Assembly (NCBI RefSeq): GCF_022631235.3
Contig: NZ_CP093310.2
Coordinates: 1,302,001 to 1,366,000 of the forward strand
Source: Psychrobacter raelei
GTDB lineage: Bacteria > Pseudomonadota > Gammaproteobacteria > Pseudomonadales > Moraxellaceae
Reading direction: 5' to 3'
DNA: 64,000 nucleotides
Under the pieces are notes generated by a model. That model was not told where the DNA came from. It ran no database searches and saw only the letters and a program-made list of their open reading frames with translations. Position numbers and translations under genes: made by a program. Position 1 is the first letter of the stretch; each line of letters starts with the position of its first letter. Shown piece by piece: positions 1 through 8,600 of the stretch.

Positions 1-1
1 C

Positions 2-445
2 CTGATTGGCCAGCACTCGTTAAAGCTTGGCCGCCGTTATGGCATTGCCTTATTCACCGAAGCTGGCTTATTGTTTTGCAGCTTTTTATTGTTTTTTCAC
101 CATGATTATTTCGGTCAGCTGCTGGCGGCTATGGCTTGCGGGCTACAGAATGCCATGGTAGCCACCTACAGTGGGGCGGTTATTCGCACCACGCATTTGA
201 CCGGTCTGACCTCAGACATGGGGGCCGCTATTGGTAACTGGTTGGCGGGTCGACCGATTAGCAAGCTAACTTTGGGCTTCCAGGCCATCATCTGGTACAG
301 CTTCTGTGGCGGCGGTGTGGTAGGGGCTTATGGGTTTTTTAAATTGGGCTATAGCGCCATGCTTATTCCGGTTGGCATTGTGTTTATGGCAGCCGTCTTC
401 TATCAAGTGGCCTCAAGTCGTCTGCCTGAAAAGCGCGAAACATAA
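2..445 (+). CDS. YoaK/DUF1275 family membrane protein, C-terminal part
   Basis: The reading frame is open from the left edge of the window, so the start of the gene lies outside it. The visible 147 residues have several hydrophobic segments. They carry the stretch around GLQNAMVATYSG and the following LTG..SDMG, which are typical of the YoaK/DUF1275 family of small integral membrane proteins. The biochemical role of that family is not settled. The gene ends at a strong hairpin shared with the converging exporter gene. The family call rests on motif recognition only. Confidence 0.7.
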   Translation: MIGQHSLKLGRRYGIALFTEAGLLFCSFLLFFHHDYFGQLLAAMACGLQNAMVATYSGAVIRTTHLTGLTSDMGAAIGNWLAGRPISKLTLGFQAIIWYSFCGGGVVGAYGFFKLGYSAMLIPVGIVFMAAVFYQVASSRLPEKRET

Positions 446-472
446 CTCAATTAGACCCAAAGCTTAGTCAAT

Positions 473-508
473 AAAAAACCGCTCAAATGGCTTTGAGCGG
501 TTTTTTAT
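473..508. terminator. bidirectional Rho-independent terminator
   Basis: ACCGCTCAAA and TTTGAGCGGT form a GC-containing stem flanked by an A-run on the left and a T-run on the right. It can therefore end transcription of both the DUF1275 gene and the converging exporter gene. Confidence 0.85.
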
Positions 509-531
509 TGACTAATTTTTAGCTTCGCGCT

Positions 532-1188
532 TTACATCAATTGCGCCTGCCACAGCTTAATAGCAAAGCCGATAAATAACAGACCTACAGCGCTCATGCT
601 AGAGACAATCAGCCAAGGATGTTGGCTGAATTTTTTAGCCAGTTTTTGACCAGAAAATGCCAAAACAGTTAAATAAGTGAAGCTGATGCACTGTAATATG
701 ATGGCCAATACCAAAAAAGACAGCAGTGGATGCGGATAAGCAGGGTCTACGAACTGCACAAAAAACGATAAGAAAAATAAAATGGCTTTGGGGTTGGTGA
801 GGCTTAGCAACATGGCGCGATAAAAGAAATTTTGATTGGGGTTTGGCACCGCAAGCTTGGGCTTTGCATCCGCCAAAAGCGCACGCTGCTTAAAGGTATG
901 ATAAGCACCGATTAACAGCTTGATACCAAGATACATAAGATACAGGCCGCCGATCAGCTTTATGCCATTAAACAAAGAGGGGTACAGCTTAAGTAGCCCG
1001 CCTGCGCCAAATATGGTAACTAAGATAAGTATCCCATCACCCACAAAAATACCAGCTATGGCTTGATAGCCTTTACGCACGCCATGGGCAGCCGCGACGG
1101 CCAGACAATATAGACTGTTGGGGCCGGGTAGTAAAATAATCGCAATGGTGCCAATGATATAGGCGGTAAGATCTGTTATCCCAAACAT
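532..1188 (-). CDS. leuE: LysE/RhtB family exporter, LeuE-like
   Basis: The protein has 218 residues and about six membrane segments. It carries the family signature LLPGPN near residue 20 and the segment LSLTNPKAILFFLSFFVQF, which closely resembles E. coli LeuE (about 212 residues), an exporter of leucine and related amino acids. It is expected in the inner membrane, pumping excess amino acid out. An Lrp/AsnC regulator gene lies directly upstream on the same strand and leuA follows beyond it, which favours leucine as substrate. RhtB or another amino-acid exporter is the alternative. The family is firm; the substrate is inferred. Confidence 0.75.
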   Translation of the reverse strand: MFGITDLTAYIIGTIAIILLPGPNSLYCLAVAAAHGVRKGYQAIAGIFVGDGILILVTIFGAGGLLKLYPSLFNGIKLIGGLYLMYLGIKLLIGAYHTFKQRALLADAKPKLAVPNPNQNFFYRAMLLSLTNPKAILFFLSFFVQFVDPAYPHPLLSFLVLAIILQCISFTYLTVLAFSGQKLAKKFSQHPWLIVSSMSAVGLLFIGFAIKLWQAQLM

Positions 1189-1302
1189 AAAGGCTCCTTT
1201 GGCCTATATTGTAAACGCACTATTATAGTGAATTTTTTGGCCGCTGCGTAAGCCTTTATAGTTTAAATCAAGCCGCGTTTTTTTGCGTTATTATTAACCG
1301 AG

Positions 1303-1791
1303 CTATCTAATGATGCCGCGATTAAATACCTCACGCAGCTCAAAGCTGGTATGCACTTGACTGACGCCCTCTAGGCGGTTTAAGCGGTGCAATAAAAACT
1401 CCTCATAATGCGCCATATCACGCACCACCACCTTTAATAAATAATCTTCAGTGCGGCCGGTGACAATGCTGCAGCTGACCACCTCATCGAAGCTTTGGAT
1501 TTTAGCTTCAAACTCAGCAAAGCGCTCAGCAGTATGTCGGTCCATACTCACCGCAATAAAAATAGCCAGGCTATAACCAAGCTTCTGCGGATCCACCAAA
1601 GTATGGTAACCGGTGATAACACCCGCTTCCTCTAAACGCTTAATCCTTCTGGCGCAAGGGGTAGCCGATAAATGCACCGCTTCAGCAATATCGGTAATAC
1701 TCATGCGGGCATCTTGTTGTAGTAGGGTTAAAATCTGCCGATCAATGGCGTCAATATCGATGGCTGGGGAAATATTTGAGAATGAGCTCAT
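1303..1791 (-). CDS. Lrp/AsnC family transcriptional regulator
   Basis: The protein has 162 residues. The N-terminal third is the AsnC-type helix-turn-helix (IDRQILTLLQQDARMSITDIAE, then LSATPCARRIKRLEEAGVI). The rest is an Lrp/AsnC ligand-binding (RAM) domain containing VVSCSIVTGRTEDYLLKV. Members sense amino acids and regulate their synthesis or export. It lies 114 bp upstream of the LeuE-like exporter on the same strand and faces away from leuA, so it may control one or both. In E. coli, leuE responds to Lrp. This copy could be global Lrp or a local paralogue. Confidence 0.85.
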   Translation of the reverse strand: MSSFSNISPAIDIDAIDRQILTLLQQDARMSITDIAEAVHLSATPCARRIKRLEEAGVITGYHTLVDPQKLGYSLAIFIAVSMDRHTAERFAEFEAKIQSFDEVVSCSIVTGRTEDYLLKVVVRDMAHYEEFLLHRLNRLEGVSQVHTSFELREVFNRGIIR

Positions 1792-2186
1792 AGCGGTTTA
1801 TCCGGAGTAATATGATGCTTATTAGTGATTTTCACTAATTTATGATAAATAAAAAACATAATACGCTAATTTTAATTAAAAATCGGGTTAATTTTGTGGG
1901 ATTATTTTCACCCCGCTTTGATATGATAGTCAGTATGGCGTCATAGTTAAATAAACCGTATCGATAAATAAATAGTATCAATAAGCAGCTGGCGAAAGTA
2001 TCTATGTTCTTGATAGACTTAAAGAAGTAGCATAGACTTAAGACGCTGATAAGCGCGTCTAAAAAGTAGATGGTTTGTGCAAAGTCAGCTTGTTATGCCA
2101 AATCAATTTTAAGGGTATGGATATAAACCCATTAACATTAACCAAAATCAATGTGATAAAAAACAATCGACCAAAGAGGGCACCCC
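1792..2186. other. intergenic region between the divergent lrp-like gene and leuA
   Basis: This is an AT-rich control region of about 395 bp. The only clear structure is a short hairpin at 2041-2060 (AGACGC...GCGTCT) with an A-run after it on the plus strand, so it could only act as a terminator on the minus strand. A purine-rich ribosome site (AGAGGG, 2175-2180) sits six bases before the leuA ATG. I found no convincing leucine attenuator or leader peptide. Confidence 0.5.
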
Positions 2187-3947
2187 ATGAGCCAAGTTAC
2201 TAGCCAATCAACCCGAGTGGAACCTAAGGTAAAGCCTAAGTTTGACGCGTTTGATTTTCGTAAATACCAACCTTTTGCTTTTGCACCCAACTTATCTGAT
2301 CGCACATGGCCAAATAAGACCATTGAAAAAGCGCCGATTTGGGCCAGTGTGGATTTACGTGATGGTAACCAAGCTCTGATTGATCCTATGACCATCGAAC
2401 AAAAGATGCAGTTCTTTAAACTGCTGGTCGAAGTGGGCTTTAAAGAAATTGAAATCGGGTTTCCATCAGCTGCGCAAGTGGAATTTGACTTTGCACGTAA
2501 GCTTATCGAGGAAGGACATATTCCAGAGGATGTGACCATTCAGGTATTGGTGCAGGCACGTGAGCATTTAATTGAACGCACCTTTGAGGCGCTAAAAGGC
2601 GTACGCCGCGCTGTGGTCCATGTGTACAACTCTACCAGCCGCGTGCAACGTGATAAGGTTTATGCCAAAGACCTTGAGCAGATTAAGCAAATTGCGATAG
2701 AAGGCGCAAAAATGCTGCAAGACCATGCCGCCAAGCATCCTGAAACAGAATGGGTGTTTGAGTATTCACCAGAAAGCTTTAGCCAAACTGAACCCGATTA
2801 TGCGGTGCAAGTGGTGGATGCGGTTAACGAGGTGTGGAAGCCTGAAGAGGGCCAAGCGGTGATCATCAACTTGCCAGCTACGGTTGAGTCATCCATGCCA
2901 AACGTCTATGCCGATCAAGTCGAGTACTTTTGCCGTAACATAAAAAACCGCGAGCATGTAATCATCAGCTTGCACACCCACAATGACCGTGGTAGTGCAG
3001 TGGCCGCCGCTGAGCTTGGGGTGTTGGCCGGCGCCGATCGCATCGAGGGCACACTACTTGGTAACGGCGAGCGTACCGGTAACATGGATATTATGATTAT
3101 GGCCATGAACTTATATAGTCAAGGCGTTGATCCTGAGCTTGATCTAAGTGACATGAGCCGCATTGTGCAAGTGGTCAGTGAGTGCAATAACTTGCCGGTG
3201 CATCCACGCCATCCTTATGTGGGCGAGTTGGTGTTTACCGCCTTTAGTGGCTCGCACCAAGATGCGATTAAAAAGTCACTTGATTACAATGAGAAAAACA
3301 GCGATGCCACTCAAAATATCTGGGATGTGGCCTACTTACCGATTGATCCCGCTCATATTGGCCGCAGTTATCAAGATGTGGTGCGCATTAACAGTCAGTC
3401 TGGTAAAGGGGGCGTGGCTTATATTCTACAGCGCAACTATGGCTTTAACTTGCCGCGCTGGATGCAAATTGACTTTAGCCGCGTAGTACAGCAAAAAGCG
3501 GAAGAGGCAGCGCGTGAGCTCAAAAATGAGGAAATCTTAGAAGCCTTTGAGTCCACTTATCTACATAATTCAGGCTTTGAGCTATTAGATCATAGCGTGA
3601 ATAACAAAGGCGGTGACGTTGAGTTTAGCGGGCAAGTGATTATCAATGGCGAAACCGTTGAAATCTCCGGCAAAGGTAATGGTCCGTTGTCGTCATTTAT
3701 TGATGGGGTTGCACGTCATACAGGCAAGAAGCTGCATATTATTAATTACTCAGAGCATGCCATGACTCAGCCTGTGGCCAATATGAGTGAGGATGAGGAT
3801 ACCACCAGCGATAAGACCAATGCCACAGCGGCAGCTTATATTCAGCTCAACGTGGATGGCGAGATTTACTCAGGTATTGGCACCCACACCAGTACAGTAT
3901 CTGCCATGTTGCGCGGTGCCCTATCTGCCTTATCGCAAGCTTTTTAA
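2187..3947 (+). CDS. leuA: 2-isopropylmalate synthase, long form
   Basis: This enzyme condenses acetyl-CoA with 2-ketoisovalerate, the first committed step of leucine synthesis, in the cytosol. The 586-residue protein is of the longer yeast/actinobacterial type rather than the roughly 520-residue enterobacterial type. Visible motifs are the N-terminal barrel start SVDLRDGNQALIDPM, the GFPSA loop, and the metal-binding SLHTHNDRG with H263 and H265. A C-terminal regulatory domain (about 450-586, ending THTSTVSAMLRGALSAL) is the usual site of leucine feedback. AGAGGG lies six bases before the ATG. The gene is single and ends at a strong terminator. Confidence 0.95.
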   Translation: MSQVTSQSTRVEPKVKPKFDAFDFRKYQPFAFAPNLSDRTWPNKTIEKAPIWASVDLRDGNQALIDPMTIEQKMQFFKLLVEVGFKEIEIGFPSAAQVEFDFARKLIEEGHIPEDVTIQVLVQAREHLIERTFEALKGVRRAVVHVYNSTSRVQRDKVYAKDLEQIKQIAIEGAKMLQDHAAKHPETEWVFEYSPESFSQTEPDYAVQVVDAVNEVWKPEEGQAVIINLPATVESSMPNVYADQVEYFCRNIKNREHVIISLHTHNDRGSAVAAAELGVLAGADRIEGTLLGNGERTGNMDIMIMAMNLYSQGVDPELDLSDMSRIVQVVSECNNLPVHPRHPYVGELVFTAFSGSHQDAIKKSLDYNEKNSDATQNIWDVAYLPIDPAHIGRSYQDVVRINSQSGKGGVAYILQRNYGFNLPRWMQIDFSRVVQQKAEEAARELKNEEILEAFESTYLHNSGFELLDHSVNNKGGDVEFSGQVIINGETVEISGKGNGPLSSFIDGVARHTGKKLHIINYSEHAMTQPVANMSEDEDTTSDKTNATAAAYIQLNVDGEIYSGIGTHTSTVSAMLRGALSALSQAF

Positions 3948-4000
3948 GGTTAAGGGTTGTCATTAACCGCTTACCCTAAAAACCTATTTTAGTTTTCAAT

Positions 4001-4031
4001 AAAAAAAGGCGTCTTATAGACGCCTTTTTAT
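4001..4031. terminator. bidirectional terminator between leuA and the ferredoxin gene
   Basis: GGCGTCT (4008-4014), a three-base loop and AGACGCC (4018-4024) are flanked by A7 on the left and T5 on the right. It serves the converging leuA and ferredoxin genes. Confidence 0.9.
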
Positions 4032-4055
4032 TTGTGGATAAAGGCGTATCTTTTA

Positions 4056-4328
<273 letters not shown>

Positions 4329-4351
4329 TTATCAACCAAACCGGCTTAAGT

Positions 4352-5182
4352 TTAATATTCGCCCAACAGCCAACCACTGATGTAGGCAAAATACTCTCGA
4401 AACCAAGAGTTGTAACGTATCGAGAGCGGGGTGGTGCTGGCAAGTGCCACCAGATTGGTGTAGCCTTGATGCTCAGCGATGGCCAGCGAGCGCGGGATGT
4501 GGAAGTCACTGGTCACCACAGCAATTGGGTCATTTAAAGAGATGCCTTGCTCGGTCAAAATCTGCTGACTAAACAAGAAATTCTCCTCAGTACTGGTGCT
4601 GTTTTTTTCTTGCTGAATGTGCTCAAGTGGGATGCCATAAAGCGCGTACAGATAGCGGGCCATGGCCTCACCTTCACTGCGTATCTCACCCATGCCGATG
4701 CCGCCGCTGGTGATGACCACCGCCTGGGGTTGTTCCTTTATTAAGGGAGCAGCGGCGTCTAAGCGACTGGCCAAAGTGGGGGTGGGCAAACCATCTTGAA
4801 TACCGCCCCCAAGTACGATAATGGCCGCCACTGTCTCATACGGTTGGTCAACTTGCTTAATATTTTTGTGCAATGAAAAGGCAAATACAATAAAGCTTAT
4901 CAGCCACAGGACAAATATTGCCCACAGCAGCTTCCAAACCATACGCCAGTGTTTACTTACCTGTAGCTTGGCTTTTATCTTATGCCAAAATACGGCATGA
5001 ATGATAAATATCAGACCCAGCACAAAAGGGACTAGGGTGCCAAAGTTAATTTTGTCAGCGGCAATTAAAATGGCACAGTCTATTACTAAAATAAGCCCGG
5101 TGATAAACAGTAGGATATTGAAAGCTTTGAGGTAATACGACTGGGGGATAGGCATTATCAAGGGTCTATTGGTTGGCGTCAA
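4352..5182 (-). CDS. YdcF/DUF218 family membrane protein
   Basis: The protein has 276 residues. The N-terminus has two to three membrane segments (about 16-35, 42-65 and 85-105). A DUF218 domain follows: IIVLGGGI near residue 125, SGGIGMGEIRSEG, NSTSTEENFLFS and VTSDFHIPRS. This is the SanA/ElyC/YdcF family, linked in E. coli to envelope integrity and peptidoglycan or lipid-carrier metabolism; the exact reaction is not known. The start is uncertain: a second ATG ten codons in (MPIPQSYYLK) is also possible. Confidence 0.8.
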   Translation of the reverse strand: MTPTNRPLIMPIPQSYYLKAFNILLFITGLILVIDCAILIAADKINFGTLVPFVLGLIFIIHAVFWHKIKAKLQVSKHWRMVWKLLWAIFVLWLISFIVFAFSLHKNIKQVDQPYETVAAIIVLGGGIQDGLPTPTLASRLDAAAPLIKEQPQAVVITSGGIGMGEIRSEGEAMARYLYALYGIPLEHIQQEKNSTSTEENFLFSQQILTEQGISLNDPIAVVTSDFHIPRSLAIAEHQGYTNLVALASTTPLSIRYNSWFREYFAYISGWLLGEY

Positions 5183-5231
5183 AGGTGGGTTTAAGTGTGA
5201 AATAAGTGGTGCGTTAGTATACTATCTAAAA

Positions 5232-5285
5232 GCTTACGCTAAAACCGATAAAACATTTGTCTTTTTGACAGGTTTTAGCGTAAGC
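5232..5285. repeat. 15-bp perfect inverted repeat with nested hairpin
   Basis: GCTTACGCTAAAACC (5232-5246) is repeated inverted as GGTTTTAGCGTAAGC (5271-5285). Inside the 24-base spacer, TGTC-TTTTT-GACA (5258-5270) makes a smaller stem. It lies between the ends of two minus-strand genes, 222-123 bp after the TrhP gene and about 50 bp before the YdcF start. There is no clear T-run outside it, so it may be a processed or stabilising structure, or a small mobile repeat, rather than a simple terminator. Confidence 0.7.
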
Positions 5286-5407
5286 GGACGGGCGATATTA
5301 TTCGTATCTAAATCAGTAGCGTCTACTAATTAATCATATCTAAATCAGTAACGACTCATTGGTAACGACTAAGATAACGGCAACCATAGACTAACAGCGA
5401 ATAGATA

Positions 5408-6823
5408 TTAGCTGAAAATGGCCTGCTTTACGTTTTTCATGACCAACGCAAATTGCAAAGTGTCCTTGTCCATCTCTTTAAAGGGGTTACTAATCTGGGC
5501 CACCCAACCTGACCCTAAAGCCGCCTCAATCGAATTGCCTTTTTTGTCCCACATCTGCTCAAGCGTATAGGTAACATTGCCTTGTGGGGTCATAATCTCG
5601 ATGGTGTCGCCGACCTCAAGCTTATTTTTAATCTCAAGCGTTAGACGCTCAGCACTGATGTCGATGACTTCGGCCACAAACTGCTGTTGATCTGTTTTTG
5701 AAGCACCATATTCGTAGTTTTGATAATCGCTGTGGACATGACGACGTAAGAAGCCTTCGGTGTAACCACGGTTGGCTAACCCATCTAAAGCACCGATCAA
5801 TGACTCATCAAAAGGCTTACCCGCCACCTCATCATCAATGGCTTGACGGTATACCTGAGCGGTGCGAGCCACATAATAATGCGACTTGGTTCGACCCTCA
5901 ATTTTTAAAGAATGTACGCCCATTTGAGTCAGCTCAGGCACCAACTCTACCGCTCGTAAGTCTTTAGAATTCATGATATAGGTACCATGCTCATCTTCGT
6001 ACATGGCCATTAACTCACCTGGACGGTTTTGCTCTTCTAGCAACACGACCTCATCGCTTGGCGCTTGGACATAGTCATCGCCCATAACCACGTCACCATT
6101 TAAATTAACAGTGTCGATTTGCTGAGATGGGTTGAAGGTTTGTACTGGTACAATATCTCCCGTTTCATTTTCTTGAGCTTTATAAGTATTGTAGCTCCAG
6201 CGGCAAGCATTGGTGCAGGTGCCTTGGTTGGCATCACGTTTGTTGATATAGCCGGATAGCAGACAGCGACCAGAGTAGGCCATGCATAATGCGCCATGGA
6301 CAAAAACTTCAATCTCCATGCCTGGCACTTCATCGATGATTTGCTTAATCTCCTTTAATGATAGCTCGCGTGAGACGATAACGCGGCTTACCCCCATTTG
6401 CTTCCAGAACTTAACAGTAGCCCAGTTAACCGCATTGGCCTGTACGGATAAGTGGATTTCTATATCAGGGAAATGTTCACGCACCATCATAATCATGCCG
6501 GCATCGGACATAATCAGTGCATCAGGTTTCATCTCAATCACAGGACGGATGTCCTCGATAAAGGTCTTAAGCTTAGCATTATGGGCTTGGATATTGACCA
6601 CCACATAAAACTTCTTGCCCAAGCTGTGTGCATACTCAATACCACGGCGCAAATTGTCTTCATCAAAATCATTGTTACGCACGCGCAGACTATAACGTGC
6701 CTGCCCGGCATAAACCGCATCGGCACCGTAAGCAAAAGCATACTGCATATTTTTGAATGTACCCGCAGGGCAAAGTAGCTCTGGGGCGCGAGGAGCAGGA
6801 GCGATTTGATTTGATTGAGTCAT
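5408..6823 (-). CDS. trhP: tRNA 5-hydroxyuridine modification protein TrhP (U32 peptidase family)
   Basis: The protein has 471 residues from the chosen start and matches the YegQ/TrhP group in length. Early motifs are ELLCPAGTFKNMQYAFAYGADAVYAG; the U32 signature EVFVHGALCMAYSGRCLLSGY is followed by a cysteine-rich GTCTNACRW. These cysteines fit the iron-sulphur site expected in this family. TrhP makes 5-hydroxyuridine at tRNA position 34 from prephenate, in the cytosol. I place the start at 6823 (MTQSNQ) because AGGT lies about seven bases upstream; a longer reading from 6850 adds nine residues without a ribosome site. Confidence 0.88.
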   Translation of the reverse strand: MTQSNQIAPAPRAPELLCPAGTFKNMQYAFAYGADAVYAGQARYSLRVRNNDFDEDNLRRGIEYAHSLGKKFYVVVNIQAHNAKLKTFIEDIRPVIEMKPDALIMSDAGMIMMVREHFPDIEIHLSVQANAVNWATVKFWKQMGVSRVIVSRELSLKEIKQIIDEVPGMEIEVFVHGALCMAYSGRCLLSGYINKRDANQGTCTNACRWSYNTYKAQENETGDIVPVQTFNPSQQIDTVNLNGDVVMGDDYVQAPSDEVVLLEEQNRPGELMAMYEDEHGTYIMNSKDLRAVELVPELTQMGVHSLKIEGRTKSHYYVARTAQVYRQAIDDEVAGKPFDESLIGALDGLANRGYTEGFLRRHVHSDYQNYEYGASKTDQQQFVAEVIDISAERLTLEIKNKLEVGDTIEIMTPQGNVTYTLEQMWDKKGNSIEAALGSGWVAQISNPFKEMDKDTLQFALVMKNVKQAIFS

Positions 6824-7174
6824 GTGATTACCTATACTTGAGACAGCCACAATTATTGGCCAATTGTGGCTTTAATATACGTATTAATAGAGGATAAAAG
6901 CAGGCTATGCGCTAAAGAGTAGGGCGTATTATAAGCTATATGAGCCTATCATTAAATGTTTTAAAGGTTAGAGGCCCTGCCATCAAATCTGTAGAACTAA
7001 ACTTGAGAGATTTTAATTGCCCAGCTTGACGATAATAATCAAACCATACCTGTCTTGGCGATTTATAGCATAAACTCTTTTGTAACCCCTGCTGTCAAAT
7101 CTGTGCATTTAAACTTGGTAGTCTGACTTCCTCTATCTAAATGAACAATAAACCACAGGTTAGATCGCTTAACT
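6824..7174. other. intergenic region upstream of trhP with an imperfect direct repeat
   Basis: This is about 350 bp of AT-rich DNA between two minus-strand genes. Two similar stretches, 6975-7009 and 7087-7121, share CCCTGC, TCAAATCTGT and TAAACTTG in the same order (roughly three quarters identical). I see no open reading frame with a ribosome site, and no clear terminator. Confidence 0.4.
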
Positions 7175-8410
7175 TTAACTAATCTGAGTCATCACTATAT
7201 TAATAGCCGCGCCACCTAAGATAAGCCAAATAAACATAACTGCTGCTAAGACTAAAGGCTTAATGCCCGCTTTTTTAATGGCGCTAAAATGAGTGGTCAG
7301 GCCCAGTGCAAACATAGCCATAGTGAGTAGCAGATTATCCAGATGTATCATAGCTTGAGTAGCGCTTTGTACCACAGGAGCAGCGGAGCCTGGTAATAAG
7401 CTGAGCAAAGAGTTGATGCCAACCATGGCCAAAAATACAAAGGCAAACCAAGGCACCTGAATACTTTTGAAACGCTGTAATATAAGCTGTATCTTGCTGG
7501 GCTGATGTGTAGAGGATATTGCTGTGCTTTGAGCTGCCGTATCTACTGAGGTGACAAATACAGATAGCAGCAGTAAAAATGGGGCCAGCATCATTACCCG
7601 AATCATTTTAGTAACCACTGCTGTATTGCCGACTTCAGGGCTGATGGCATTACCGGCAACCACCACCTGCGCCACTTCGTGAATGGTGGAGCCGATATAG
7701 ACGCCATAGTGCTGAGGATCAATAATACCTGCAAGCCAGCCCATCTGGTACAGCAGTGGATACAGCAGCATAGATAAAGTGCCAAACACCACTACAGTAG
7801 CCACAGCGATGGTCACTTTATGCGACTCTGCTTTGAGTACCGGTTCTGCTGCAATGACTGCTGCTGCCCCGCAAATACTCGCGCCTGAACCAATCAGCAT
7901 GGTGGTGGTTCGATCCATTTTTAAGACTTTGGTACCCAGTAAGTAGGTCATCATAAAGGTAGAGCTTAATACCAAAGCATCAGTGGCGATGGCGCCGCCG
8001 CCGACACTCACCACTTGCGCCAGGGTAATCTTAAAGCCGTATAGAACAATGGCCAAGCGCAGTATTTGAGCTTTACAGAAAGTGACGCCTTCTGTCAAAG
8101 AGTTGGCAAATCTTGGATAGAGGGTATTGCCCAGAACCATACCTATCAAAATGGCTAAGGTTAATGCCGATAAGCCCAGCACGCTATGCTCAGTCCAATC
8201 TTGAATGCGCTCATTTAACCAAATACTGATTAAGCTGCCAGATAACACCATCAGCAGCCCCAATATGTTTTTTCTATTTGGCAGATAACCGCCTAGCATC
8301 TGATTCAATTTATTCAATAAAGCAGACACAGACAGTCGATATAAGCCTTTATTGTCTCGACTGTACTGAGTGGGATGGATTTTAATTGGGGTAGTAGGAT
8401 GGGCTCTCAT
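7175..8410 (-). CDS. YeiH/UPF0324 family putative sulfate exporter
   Basis: This is a 411-residue inner-membrane protein with about ten hydrophobic segments. It contains the family-typical GMVLGNTLYP, LRLAIVLYGFKITL and IGSGASICGAAAVIA. The family is annotated as putative sulfate exporter, but substrate evidence is limited. The N-terminal 35 residues are polar and longer than usual, so the start may lie further in. The divergent LysR gene 190 bp away mirrors the yeiH/yeiE arrangement of other proteobacteria and suggests direct control. Confidence 0.85.
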   Translation of the reverse strand: MRAHPTTPIKIHPTQYSRDNKGLYRLSVSALLNKLNQMLGGYLPNRKNILGLLMVLSGSLISIWLNERIQDWTEHSVLGLSALTLAILIGMVLGNTLYPRFANSLTEGVTFCKAQILRLAIVLYGFKITLAQVVSVGGGAIATDALVLSSTFMMTYLLGTKVLKMDRTTTMLIGSGASICGAAAVIAAEPVLKAESHKVTIAVATVVVFGTLSMLLYPLLYQMGWLAGIIDPQHYGVYIGSTIHEVAQVVVAGNAISPEVGNTAVVTKMIRVMMLAPFLLLLSVFVTSVDTAAQSTAISSTHQPSKIQLILQRFKSIQVPWFAFVFLAMVGINSLLSLLPGSAAPVVQSATQAMIHLDNLLLTMAMFALGLTTHFSAIKKAGIKPLVLAAVMFIWLILGGAAINIVMTQIS

Positions 8411-8528
8411 AAGATGGCTCGCTTAGTTTAAAAAAGACGCACTGAAGCTTATGGCTATGAAAGATAAGCTATTTAAGAATTACTATATTCCTTTTTTGTA
8501 TATTAATAAAACAGATTGATTAGATAGT

Positions 8529-8542
8529 TTTTATCGATAAAA
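8529..8542. promoter_or_regulatory. palindrome in the divergent YeiH/LysR control region
   Basis: TTTTATCGATAAAA is a perfect 14-bp palindrome about 60-70 bp upstream of the LysR start and 120 bp upstream of the YeiH gene. It could be a regulator site. AT-rich palindromes of this length can arise by chance. Confidence 0.3.
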
Positions 8543-8600
8543 TAGGTTAGCGTATACAGATGCCGTATTTTTAGTCTATAAACCTTGTAAGGTGTTAAAC

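Noticed and set aside
2117..2203. A possible leader peptide before leuA (MDINPLTLTKINV...)
   Set aside because: It has only two Leu codons, not in a row, no attenuator hairpins, and its frame runs into leuA. Chance is the simpler reading.
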